Shown: piece after piece, positions 1 to 6,285 of the stretch
How positions within the stretch are numbered: the stretch's first letter is position 1
How the letters are laid out: each line of letters starts with the position of its first letter
From: an uncultured Solirubrobacteraceae bacterium
GTDB lineage: Bacteria; Actinomycetota; Thermoleophilia; Solirubrobacterales; Solirubrobacteraceae
Assembly (NCBI GenBank): GCA_955652345.1
Contig: CATPBV010000056.1
Coordinates: 1-8,224, forward strand
Reading direction: 5' to 3'
Length of the DNA stretch: 8,224 bases
Notes under the pieces: model-generated
The model's input: only the letters and a program-made list of their open reading frames with translations
Databases searched by the model: none
Told to the model about the DNA's origin: nothing
Position numbers and translations under genes: made by a program

Positions 1-8
1 GCCTTCTG

Positions 9-14
9 TACCGT
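9..14 (+). promoter_or_regulatory. Possible -10 box for a leaderless transcript
   Basis: TACCGT fits the actinobacterial TANNNT -10 pattern and ends 8 bases before the ATG at 23, where transcription could begin at the start codon. No Shine-Dalgarno sequence is visible, but only 22 bases upstream are available, so the -35 region lies outside the window. Same arrangement as at 2256 and 6440. Confidence 0.3.
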
Positions 15-22
15 CGCGCGCT

Positions 23-1330
23 ATGGCATCGCTCGCGCGTGCGCGGACTCCGGCGGTGGCGCTCGCGGTGCTGTCGCTTGCCTCGCTCGGTGCGAGGGCC
101 GCATTCCTCGGTGCCCCCTGCCGAGCGCCATGCAACTCGGCTAACGCCCATCTCCTGATCTTCGACGAGGACTACTACGTCAACGCCGCGCGGGTGATCG
201 CGGGAATCAGGCCGCCGTCGGGAGTACCGTACGGCCAGGCTCCTCTCGGCGATGACGGGAACGCCGAGCATCCCCAGCTGGCCAAGCTGGTGATGGCCGG
301 CTCGATTGAGCTGTTCGGGGACGGGCCGTTCGCGTGGCGGCTCGGCAGCCTGGTGATGGGGTCCGTGGCGATCCTGGGGATGTTCGCGCTGGTGCTTGCG
401 GCGGGCGGCGGCGCCTGGGCTGCCGTCGGCGCTGCGGCTCTGATGGCGGCGGACAACCTGCTGCTCGTCCACGGCCGGATCGCGACGCTCGATATCTACG
501 CCGTGGCGGCGATGATCTGGGGAGCTGCCCTGTACCTGCGGGGCAGGCCGCTGCTCGCAGGGGCGGCGATCGGCGTCGGTGCGTGCTGCAAGCTCGTCGC
601 GCCCTATGTGGTGCTCGTCCTCGTCCTTCTCGAGGCGCTTGGCTGGGCCATCTACCGCGACAGCTTCAGAGCCCGGCTGCTGTCTCTGGTGGAGTGCATC
701 GGGGTCGCAGCGGGCGTGTTCATCGGGCTGCTCGCGGTCCTCGACGCGGTCGCGCCCCCGTACAACGACGCCGCCCATCAGCTCGTGACCGGTGGCGCAC
801 TGCAGCACCTCGCGCATATGGTCAGCTATGCAGCGCAGCAGACGAGCCCGCATGGCCCGCAGGGCATCGCCTCCTACCCGTGGCAGTGGCTGGTCGACTC
901 GGGATGGATCACCTACCTGAGCGTCGCTCCAACGCATGGCGCGGCCGCTGCCGGCGCTGCCCACCCGCCCGTGCACTTCCTCGGTTTGATCAGTCCTCCC
1001 ATCTTGCTGGCTGGGCTCCTCGGGCTGCTCGTCGCGGCATTCGGGCTGTCGAGGCCGATCCTGCGGTCGCCGCGTCGACCGACCGGATCGATGGGCGTCC
1101 CGCTACTGGCGCTGTCGTGGTTCCTCGGGAGCTACGTGCCGTTTCTCGCGCTCAGCCTCATCTGGCAGCGCACCAGTTACCTGTACTACATGGTGATCGT
1201 GATGCCCGGGATGTACGTCGCGGCCGTCTACCTGATGGGGCGACTGCACCGTCGGTGGTTGACCTCCCTGTTGCTCGTCGCGGTGCTCGTCGCCGCGGCA
1301 CTTCCGTACCCGCTCAACCCGCTCCTGTGA
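23..1330 (+). CDS. GT39/PMT-like membrane glycosyltransferase
   Basis: Probable polyprenyl-phosphate-sugar-dependent glycosyltransferase of the GT-C fold (dolichyl-phosphate-mannose-protein mannosyltransferase-like), acting at the outer face of the cytoplasmic membrane. The 435-residue product has an N-terminal hydrophobic helix (about 10-30), then an external loop with the acidic pair in FDEDYY (47-52), the position of the family's catalytic Asp-Glu. Next comes EHPQLAKL (82-89), which matches the HPPLGK-like motif, and a row of hydrophobic segments up to the C terminus. The usual actinobacterial relatives are of similar length. Sugar donor and acceptor cannot be read from the sequence; protein O-mannosylation or a cell-wall glycan are both possible. 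The frame is open to the left edge, so a start outside the window is possible. I chose the ATG because a TANNNT box lies 8 bases before it. The 3' end overlaps miaA by 17 bases. Confidence 0.8.
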   Translation: MASLARARTPAVALAVLSLASLGARAAFLGAPCRAPCNSANAHLLIFDEDYYVNAARVIAGIRPPSGVPYGQAPLGDDGNAEHPQLAKLVMAGSIELFGDGPFAWRLGSLVMGSVAILGMFALVLAAGGGAWAAVGAAALMAADNLLLVHGRIATLDIYAVAAMIWGAALYLRGRPLLAGAAIGVGACCKLVAPYVVLVLVLLEALGWAIYRDSFRARLLSLVECIGVAAGVFIGLLAVLDAVAPPYNDAAHQLVTGGALQHLAHMVSYAAQQTSPHGPQGIASYPWQWLVDSGWITYLSVAPTHGAAAAGAAHPPVHFLGLISPPILLAGLLGLLVAAFGLSRPILRSPRRPTGSMGVPLLALSWFLGSYVPFLALSLIWQRTSYLYYMVIVMPGMYVAAVYLMGRLHRRWLTSLLLVAVLVAAALPYPLNPLL

Positions 1331-2231
1331 TCCAGAGGTCGCGAACCTCTGCCGCGACATCGCGCGAGGACCGTCCCGTCGTGTCGAGCGTCCGCACCCC
1401 TGCGAGCTTGCGCATCCAGGTGAGCTGGCGACGGGCGTAGTTGCGAGTTCGGCGCTTCATCGCCTCGACGTCGCCGGCGAGGAGCTCCTCGAAGCCAAGG
1501 GCCTTGCGTGCCGTGACCGACGCGCCCGCGGCGTTTGCCCTGATGACCTCGCGGCGGGCGCCATCGGCGAGCATCCGGTCGACCCGCGCGTCGATCCGGG
1601 CATACAGCTCGGCGCGCTCCATCGTCAGGCCGACCAGCAGGGTCGGGTGCCGGACGACGTCCGTCCACAGCTCGGACTCACCGGGAGGCGGCTCGAGCTC
1701 GCCGGCGTCGAGCAGCTCCAGCGCGCGGACGATCCGTTGCCGGTCGCTGGGCGGCACCTCCGCTGCCGCCCAGGGTGCTCTGGTAGCGAGCACCGCGTGA
1801 AGGCCTCCAGCCCCTACCCGCTCGAGCTCGGTAGTCCAGCGCTCGCGAGCTCCTTCGATCGGCGGTGGGCGCAGGCTCAGCTCGGTGAGCGCCGCGCGTA
1901 GGTAAAGCCCCGTTCCCCCGACGACGACGGGGCGCTGGCCAGCTTGCAGCACGGCGTCGATCTCGGCGTGGGCGAGCTCGGCGTACTGCCCGGCGCTGAA
2001 AGAGGCGTCGACCGGCAGGAACGAGATCAGGCGGTGCTCGAGCTGCGCCCGGTGCGCTGGACTCGCGACCCCCGTGAGCGTCTCGAGGTCTTCATAGACC
2101 TGGAGGGCGTCGGCGGAGATGGCCACGGGGCGCTCACCGAGGTCGCGGAGGAGCGTCGCGAGCTCGACCGCGACGTCGGTCTTCCCCACTCCGGTCGGTC
2201 CGAACAGGGCGAGCACATCCGCCGCCGGCAT
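1314..2231 (-). CDS. miaA: tRNA dimethylallyltransferase MiaA
   Basis: Transfers the dimethylallyl group from DMAPP to N6 of adenosine 37 in tRNAs that read UNN codons, the first step towards i6A/ms2i6A; cytoplasmic. The 305-residue product has the P-loop GPTGVGKT (11-18). It also has the SADALQVY segment (39-46), equivalent to the family's SADSMQVY with its catalytic Asp (D41 here), then GGTGLYL (105-111). Near the C terminus the tRNA-contacting TRNYARRQLTWMRK stretch lies at about 262-275. Length is normal for the family (about 300), and it appears complete. The ATG is the only sensible start before the P-loop. No Shine-Dalgarno is seen; a CATACT box lies 6 bases upstream. In many actinobacteria miaA lies near miaB, hflX or dapF, none of which is seen here. 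The 3' end overlaps the convergent glycosyltransferase gene. Confidence 0.95.
   Translation of the reverse strand: MPAADVLALFGPTGVGKTDVAVELATLLRDLGERPVAISADALQVYEDLETLTGVASPAHRAQLEHRLISFLPVDASFSAGQYAELAHAEIDAVLQAGQRPVVVGGTGLYLRAALTELSLRPPPIEGARERWTTELERVGAGGLHAVLATRAPWAAAEVPPSDRQRIVRALELLDAGELEPPPGESELWTDVVRHPTLLVGLTMERAELYARIDARVDRMLADGARREVIRANAAGASVTARKALGFEELLAGDVEAMKRRTRNYARRQLTWMRKLAGVRTLDTTGRSSRDVAAEVRDLWITGAG
1333..1351 (+). terminator. Perfect hairpin 2 bases after the glycosyltransferase stop
   Basis: CAGAGGT, a five-base loop CGCGA, and ACCTCTG form a perfect 7-bp stem starting just after the TGA at 1328-1330. No T tract follows, which is common for high-GC actinobacterial terminators. 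It lies inside the last codons of miaA on the opposite strand, so it may limit read-through into antisense miaA. Termination itself is inferred. Confidence 0.45.
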
Positions 2232-2237
2232 GGGAGG

Positions 2238-2243
2238 AGTATG
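2238..2243 (-). promoter_or_regulatory. Possible miaA -10 box
   Basis: On the minus strand CATACT (4 of 6 matches to TATAAT) ends 6 bases before the miaA ATG, placing a predicted transcript start at or next to the start codon. The 38-base gap to the divergent SDR gene leaves little room for a longer leader. Weak by itself; it gains support from the similar spacing at neighbouring genes. Confidence 0.3.
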
Positions 2244-2255
2244 GCGGGGCGCCGA

Positions 2256-2261
2256 TACACT
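2256..2261 (+). promoter_or_regulatory. Likely -10 box of a leaderless SDR transcript
   Basis: TACACT fits TANNNT (4 of 6 to TATAAT) and ends 8 bases before the GTG start at 2270, so the transcript would begin at or next to the GTG. The only purine-rich stretch (GGGAGGAG, 2232-2239) is about 30 bases from the start, too far to act as a ribosome binding site. No clear -35 is visible. Confidence 0.4.
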
Positions 2262-2269
2262 GCCGCGCC

Positions 2270-3064
2270 GTGGGTCTCCTCGACGGCAGAGTCCTGGTCA
2301 CCGGCGCTACGGGCGGAATCGGCCAGGCGATCGCCAGGGCGTTCGCCGGGCGGGGCGCCAGCTTGATCCTGACGGGCCGCCGCGCTGAGGTCCTCGAACC
2401 GCTCGCGAGCGAGGTTGGTGGGCGCGCGATCGCATGCGATCTCTCCCAGCGGGAGGAGGTCGACCGGCTCCTTGGCGAAGTAGGCGAGGTCGACGTCCTG
2501 GTCGCGAACGCGGCGCTGCCGGCGACCGGTGCGTTGACCGATCTCGCGCAGCAGGAGATCGATCGGATGCTCGAGGTGAACCTGCGCGCGCCGATCGCCC
2601 TCGCACGCGGTCTGGCGCCGGCCATGGTCTCGCGCCGCGCCGGGCACCTGGTGTTCATCTCCTCGCTTTCTGGTAAGGCCGCCTCTCCCGCAGGCGCGAT
2701 CTATTCGGCGACCAAGTTCGGCCTCCGCGGCTTCGCTCTCGGCATCCGGGAGGACCTGCGTGCCTATGGAGTTGGCGTCTCGGTCGTGCTGCCCGGGTTC
2801 ATCCGCGACGCGGGAATGTTCGCCGACGCCGGTGTCCAGCTTCCACGGGGTGTCGGTACCAGGACGCCCGAGGACGTGGCGAAGGCGGTCGTGCAGGCCG
2901 TTGAGCGAAACCGGGGAGAGGTGGAGGTGGCACCGCTTGGGCTTCGCCTGGGCGCTGGATTCGCCAGTCTGGCGCCTGGACTCGCCGCCACCGTCAGCCG
3001 GCGGGTCGGCGGCGGGAAGATCGCGTCGGGTCTCGCCGAAGGGCAGCGAGCCAAACGCTCTTAG
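2270..3064 (+). CDS. SDR family NAD(P)-dependent oxidoreductase
   Basis: Classical short-chain dehydrogenase/reductase, 264 residues, cytoplasmic. Rossmann nucleotide site TGATGGIG (11-18). Arginines after the second strand (LTGRR, 34-38) suggest a preference for NADP(H). CDLS (56-59) contacts adenine, and VANAA (78-82) replaces the usual NNAG. Catalytic tetrad: N104, S132, Y145 and K149 (YSATK). PGF (175-177) follows, as in the family. Substrate cannot be inferred; a 3-oxoacyl or other carbonyl compound is typical. GTG is chosen as start because it places the Rossmann motif at residue 11, as usual, and has a well-spaced -10 box. The gene is divergent from miaA and convergent with the MscS gene, so it is probably a single-gene transcript. 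Its TAG stop touches the TAG of the opposite gene. Confidence 0.9.
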   Translation: MGLLDGRVLVTGATGGIGQAIARAFAGRGASLILTGRRAEVLEPLASEVGGRAIACDLSQREEVDRLLGEVGEVDVLVANAALPATGALTDLAQQEIDRMLEVNLRAPIALARGLAPAMVSRRAGHLVFISSLSGKAASPAGAIYSATKFGLRGFALGIREDLRAYGVGVSVVLPGFIRDAGMFADAGVQLPRGVGTRTPEDVAKAVVQAVERNRGEVEVAPLGLRLGAGFASLAPGLAATVSRRVGGGKIASGLAEGQRAKRS

Positions 3065-4096
3065 CTACTCCCGGTTGACGCCTCGATCGGCGACCGGCGC
3101 GGAGCCAGAGCCGCCCTGATCGCTCGCGCCGACGATCTCATGCTCGCTCGTGAAGGTCGCCAGCGCTGCGATTACCTCGTCAGCGAGGCGCCCCCCGTCG
3201 CTGGCGTGCTCGGGCGTGGCCTGCACCCTGACAACGACCTCGTCGCCATCGATCTCCTCGACCCCGATCCTCGTCGAGCGCGTGGGCGTTGTGATCTGAT
3301 CGTCGAGGATCGCCTGTATCTGGGTCGGGAGGATCCCTGCGTTCAGCCGCACCCTGACGTCGACCGGCTCGGGCTCCTTCAAAGGAATCACGACCGCGGC
3401 AAGCACGACGCTGTTGGGGATCATGATCCGGTCATCACCGTCGACTAGCGTGGTATAGAGCAGTCCCAGCGAGCTCACGACCCCTTCGGTCGTACCGCCG
3501 ACGGCTCCGGCCTGGAAGCGAACCTTCTCGCCGACACGGAAGGGACGGGCGCTCAGTAACACGGTGCCTGCGATCACATTTCCGAGCGTCTGCTGGGCCG
3601 CAAGACCAAAGACCACGGCGGTGAATGCACTCCCGGCGAGGAGCGCCGAGGCGTGGACCCCGGCGACGTAAAGCGCAACGAGGACCATGATCGCCATCGT
3701 CGTGAGGCGAATCAAGAAGCCCACCGTCCCTGCGGTGGCGGGGTCCATCCGTCTGAAGAACGTGGGCGCCGCCGCCTTGCCGAAGTCGCGGGCAGCGGCC
3801 CATCCGATTGCCAGCAAGGCGGCTACGGTGGCCCACCGCCAAAGCTCGCGCGGGAACTGGTTGGCTCTGGTTGGGTCCAGGATCTGGTCGCGGTAATGCC
3901 AGGCAACCAGGACTCCGATCAGCAGGGACAGCAACACGACCGCCTGCTTCTGCGCCCGACGGATCGCGCGCTGGCTCACGGCCACAGCGAGTCCGACCTG
4001 CTCCCAGGCCTCGCTGCGCGTCTCGAACATCCGCTCAAGATGCAGACCCGCTTGTGATTTCAGTCGGTTTCGCAGCATGCCCTGGGCCTTAATCAT
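3065..4096 (-). CDS. MscS-family mechanosensitive ion channel
   Basis: Small-conductance mechanosensitive channel in the cytoplasmic membrane that opens on hypo-osmotic shock to release solutes. Numbered from the ATG at 4096 (343 residues), hydrophobic segments lie at about 51-66, 88-101 and 125-147. The pore-lining helix follows at about 151-182, with GLAAQQTLGNVIAG (164-177) matching the family's conserved G/A-rich stretch. Then comes the beta domain (PFRVGEKV; DDRIMIPNS), and a C-terminal alpha/beta domain ends in a Gly/Ser tail. A GTG at 4135 would add 13 residues. I prefer the ATG because GAGGG precedes it by 6 bases and the extra residues look like leader sequence. The gene lies 124 bases downstream of the radical SAM gene on the same strand, separated from it by tandem repeats and a hairpin. 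No functional link with that neighbour is evident. Confidence 0.92.
   Translation of the reverse strand: MIKAQGMLRNRLKSQAGLHLERMFETRSEAWEQVGLAVAVSQRAIRRAQKQAVVLLSLLIGVLVAWHYRDQILDPTRANQFPRELWRWATVAALLAIGWAAARDFGKAAAPTFFRRMDPATAGTVGFLIRLTTMAIMVLVALYVAGVHASALLAGSAFTAVVFGLAAQQTLGNVIAGTVLLSARPFRVGEKVRFQAGAVGGTTEGVVSSLGLLYTTLVDGDDRIMIPNSVVLAAVVIPLKEPEPVDVRVRLNAGILPTQIQAILDDQITTPTRSTRIGVEEIDGDEVVVRVQATPEHASDGGRLADEVIAALATFTSEHEIVGASDQGGSGSAPVADRGVNRE
3071..3097 (+). terminator. Imperfect hairpin after the SDR stop
   Basis: CCGGT, a TGA bulge, CGCC, loop TCGATC, GGCG and ACCGG give a 5+4 bp stem with a one-sided bulge, starting 6 bases after the SDR stop. It lies within the 3' coding end of the MscS gene. 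No T tract is present. This could end SDR transcription, but GC-rich coding DNA forms such structures by chance. Confidence 0.25.
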
Positions 4097-4156
4097 GGCC
4101 GACCCTCGTGGCCGGCTCTCCTTAGGTACCACCACCTCGCGAAGAGGGTTTCACCC

Positions 4157-4186
4157 ATTGTGCTAGGGCGTTGCGTTCGGGGGCAA
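4157..4186 (-). promoter_or_regulatory. Possible promoter of the MscS gene
   Basis: On the minus strand TTGCCC (4181-4186) and CACAAT (4157-4162) are separated by 18 bases; each matches the sigma70 consensus at 4 of 6 positions. A start near 4150 would give a leader of about 54 bases to the ATG at 4096. The -35 lies inside a repeat unit, so the repeat could take part in control. Read by eye only. Confidence 0.3.
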
Positions 4187-4217
4187 CCCGCATTGAGTTC
4201 GGGGGCAACCCGCGTTG
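4170..4217. repeat. 22-base tandem repeat, about 2.2 copies
   Basis: Units at 4170-4191 and 4192-4213 agree at 20 of 22 positions, sharing the core GTTCGGGGGCAACCCGC; a third copy is cut off after GTTG (4214-4217). Each unit contains CGGG/CCCG arms, and its GCAAC can pair with a GTTGC of the same or next unit. The array fills the gap between the radical SAM stop and the MscS start. It could be a terminator, an operator with about two helical turns between sites, or a dispersed genomic repeat. Confidence 0.8.
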
Positions 4218-4219
4218 CC
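4204..4219 (-). terminator. Hairpin 1 base after the radical SAM stop
   Basis: On the minus strand GGCAAC, loop GCGG and GTTGCC form a perfect 6-bp stem that begins one base after the TGA at 4221-4223. It is built from the end of the tandem repeat. No U tract follows. It is a reasonable candidate terminator for the radical SAM gene; the role is inferred. Confidence 0.4.
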
Positions 4220-4220
4220 A

Positions 4221-6272
4221 TCAGAACAGCTGCGCCTGCACCGGCTCCCTCCTTTCGGGAGGCGGCCGCTCCGGCGGCGCGCTCCGTCCTCGCAGCCGTA
4301 GGCGTGGCTCGACGTCTGGTCCCTTGACCAGGCGTCCGAGCCTCTCGCGCTCCTGCACCGGCATGTACGCGCCGCGGCGGTACAACTGCTCGTAGCGGGG
4401 AATCAGATCGGGGCGGTGCTCGCGCAGCCACTCGAAGAACAGGCCGCGGACCTCTCCACGCAGGTGCAGCGCAATCCCGGCGATGTACGCAGCGCCCGCC
4501 TCCGCGGCCAGCTCGAGGATCGGCGCGACCTGCTCCGGCGCGTCGTTGATCCCCGGCATCAGCGGCGCGACGAGCACGCCCGTTCTGATCCCCGCCCGGG
4601 TCAGCTCGGCGACAGCCTCGAGACGTGCGCGCGGGTTAGGTGTGTGTGGCTCAGTCGCCCGCCATGCGCGCTCGTCAAGCGTTGGCACCGACAGCGCCGC
4701 CCCGAACTCGGTTCGCGCCGCGATCTCCTTCATGAGGTCGAGGTCCCGAAGCAGTAGCGGCGATTTGGTCAGAACCGAGCACGGATTGGCGGCGTCGCGC
4801 ATCGCCTCCCAGATGCCCGGCATCAGTTTGTAGCGGCCCTCCACCCACTGATACGGGTCGGTGTTCGTCCCGAGCGCGACGTGCTCGCCCTTCCACGATG
4901 GCCGCGCGAGCTCGGCTCGCAGCAGCTCGGGGGCGTTGACCTTGACCACGATCTCCCGCTCGAAGTCGCGGCCGGCGTCGAAGTCCAGATACATGTGGGT
5001 CGGGCGGGCGAAACAGTTGTGGCTGACGACACCGTTCGCGATGAAGTCGCCCGTGCCGGTGGTGATGTCGTAGAGCGGCAGCGCTCGACCGAGCGGCTCG
5101 ATCGCCGCCACTTTCAGGTTCGCGAACGTCTTGACCATCTGACCCTCGATCGAGCGTTTGCGCGTTATGGCGGGATCGGTCAGATGGAAGAAACGCAGGT
5201 GCTCCGAGAGGCCGCCGCGGATACGGAAGTATTCGAGTCCATTCTCATTGCGTGTCCTGTCGCGCACCACTTCGAACCCAAGGCGCCGCGCGCAAGCCTC
5301 TATCCAAGCAAGGATGGTGGGATCGGTGTTCGCGATTCGCAGCGCGAACGCGGACCGGCTGCCCTCCGCGTCGAAGATCCCCGCCAGGAAACCGCAGCAC
5401 CAGTCGAGGCTGGGAAGCGCCGGCCACTCGACGAGATCAGCCACGCGCTCAACAAGCGCCCTGGCGCTCGTATAGATCGAGACCACTTCACGATGTGCGC
5501 CAGCAGCGACCTGGAACACCCGCTCGCGCGTGGCAACGTCCTCGGCTTTCAGGTACTCCCGAGCGCGCCTCAGCGCCTCGAGGTCAGTCAGCGCCAGTCG
5601 AAAGCTATGAACCTGACTGTTCGTGCGACCCGGACGGTCATAGGAATAAGAGCCAAGGTGTCCGTCGCCCCGCACCATGCCGCACAGATAACCGCGCCGG
5701 TAGTCGGACGTTTCGGCTGGCTGCGCGGCGAACTGCCCGGTTCCGACCAGGTGATTGTTGTACGTCAGATGCGGCCGATCGGGCTGGGATCGCGCGGTGT
5801 TGAGCACCTGCTTCCAACCCCGATTACTGAGAAAGCGATGGTCCGCGCTCGTAATCAGCTCCGTACCATCCTCGAGCACAACGCGATAGGCCGGCTTGAT
5901 CGTGATCCACTTGTCGAGGACAGTCGTCAACCTGTACCGGCGGTAGCGGCCGTCTCGAACGGTCCCATAGATGACGTCACCGATCTCGAGCGTTTCGATC
6001 GGCCGATGGCGTCCGTCCCCCATGAGAATCGGCGTACCGCCCCAGGCACAGTACGAGCAGGCGTGCGTGCAGCCTCTATACGGATTTATGGTAAATCGAA
6101 ACGGCATCCGCGACGCCTCCGGCACCCGGTTGAGAATCGACTTGGCTCGAACTTCGTAGAAACGGGTCTGGACCCCGCCCGGCGCCTCGAAATGCCGAAC
6201 CAGCGCGTCGTCTCGGTACCCAGGCAGGCGCGCCCTCTCCTCTGCCTCGGTGCTCAGATTGTCCCACCGCAC
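4221..6272 (-). CDS. Rv2578c/SplB-like radical SAM protein with intein
   Basis: Radical SAM enzyme of the Rv2578c family (related to proteins annotated as SplB, spore photoproduct lyase-like). Its exact reaction is unknown; a DNA-repair role is plausible. Numbered from GTG 6272, the 683-residue precursor has FRFTINPYRGC before the cluster motif C68-THA-C72-SY-C. An intein (75-419) splits the motif before its third Cys, C420, which is followed by FARPTHMYLD. The C-terminal extein carries GTNTDPYQWVEGRYKLMPG and a radical SAM barrel. After splicing the protein would be 338 residues, close to what I recall for the family (about 340). I chose GTG 6272 because it gives the N terminus MRWDNL, as in homologues I recall. 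ATG 6278 (MFVRW) is the close alternative, and the frame stays open to a GTG at 6335. No Shine-Dalgarno is visible. A LexA-type palindrome overlaps the start, so SOS control is likely. Divergent from the two-component operon. Confidence 0.93.
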   Translation of the reverse strand: MRWDNLSTEAEERARLPGYRDDALVRHFEAPGGVQTRFYEVRAKSILNRVPEASRMPFRFTINPYRGCTHACSYCAWGGTPILMGDGRHRPIETLEIGDVIYGTVRDGRYRRYRLTTVLDKWITIKPAYRVVLEDGTELITSADHRFLSNRGWKQVLNTARSQPDRPHLTYNNHLVGTGQFAAQPAETSDYRRGYLCGMVRGDGHLGSYSYDRPGRTNSQVHSFRLALTDLEALRRAREYLKAEDVATRERVFQVAAGAHREVVSIYTSARALVERVADLVEWPALPSLDWCCGFLAGIFDAEGSRSAFALRIANTDPTILAWIEACARRLGFEVVRDRTRNENGLEYFRIRGGLSEHLRFFHLTDPAITRKRSIEGQMVKTFANLKVAAIEPLGRALPLYDITTGTGDFIANGVVSHNCFARPTHMYLDFDAGRDFEREIVVKVNAPELLRAELARPSWKGEHVALGTNTDPYQWVEGRYKLMPGIWEAMRDAANPCSVLTKSPLLLRDLDLMKEIAARTEFGAALSVPTLDERAWRATEPHTPNPRARLEAVAELTRAGIRTGVLVAPLMPGINDAPEQVAPILELAAEAGAAYIAGIALHLRGEVRGLFFEWLREHRPDLIPRYEQLYRRGAYMPVQERERLGRLVKGPDVEPRLRLRGRSAPPERPPPERREPVQAQLF
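5016..6050 (-). mobile_element. Intein with LAGLIDADG homing endonuclease
   Basis: Class 1 intein of 345 residues (75-419 of the precursor). It starts with nucleophile Cys1 (CAWGGTPILMGDG) and ends FIANGVVSHN, followed by extein Cys+1. Splicing blocks seen: block A with RPIETLEIGD; block B as SADHRFLS (142-149), where Ser replaces the usual Thr of TxxH and the His (145) is kept; block F as LYDITTGTGDF; block G with penultimate His 418 and terminal Asn 419. Two LAGLIDADG motifs 100 residues apart, LCGMVRGDG (196-204) and LAGIFDAEG (296-304), keep their metal-binding acids D203 and E303, so the endonuclease looks intact. Hand counting of the first 75 or so intein codons gives about a quarter ending in A or T, against about a tenth in the C-extein that follows, suggesting a foreign origin. 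Splicing is predicted, not shown. Confidence 0.93.
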
Positions 6273-6285
6273 GAACATATGTTCG
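6272..6285. promoter_or_regulatory. LexA SOS box
   Basis: CGAACATATGTTCG is a perfect 14-base palindrome and matches the Gram-positive/actinobacterial LexA consensus CGAAC-RNRY-GTTCG at every position. It covers the ATG at 6278 and touches the first base of the GTG at 6272, where bound LexA would block initiation or early elongation of the radical SAM gene. The divergent kinase gene starts 166 bases away and is a less likely target. Confidence 0.75.

Noticed and set aside
334..1440. A 368-codon + frame overlapping the glycosyltransferase gene
   Set aside because: Its product is rich in Arg, Ala and Gly without any recognisable motif, as expected for an off-frame reading of GC-rich DNA; the other frame encodes a coherent membrane protein.
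2027..2658. Long minus-strand frames opposite the SDR gene start and miaA
   Set aside because: Low-complexity Arg/Ala/Ser-rich translations that overlap two well-supported genes and have no domain signature.
4170..4217. Tandem repeat as a tiny CRISPR array
   Set aside because: The units directly abut with no spacers, there are only about two of them, and no cas gene is near.
4703..4715. CGAAC-TCG-GTTCG as a second LexA box
   Set aside because: The spacer is 3 bases rather than 4, so the half-sites are out of register, and it lies well inside the coding sequence.
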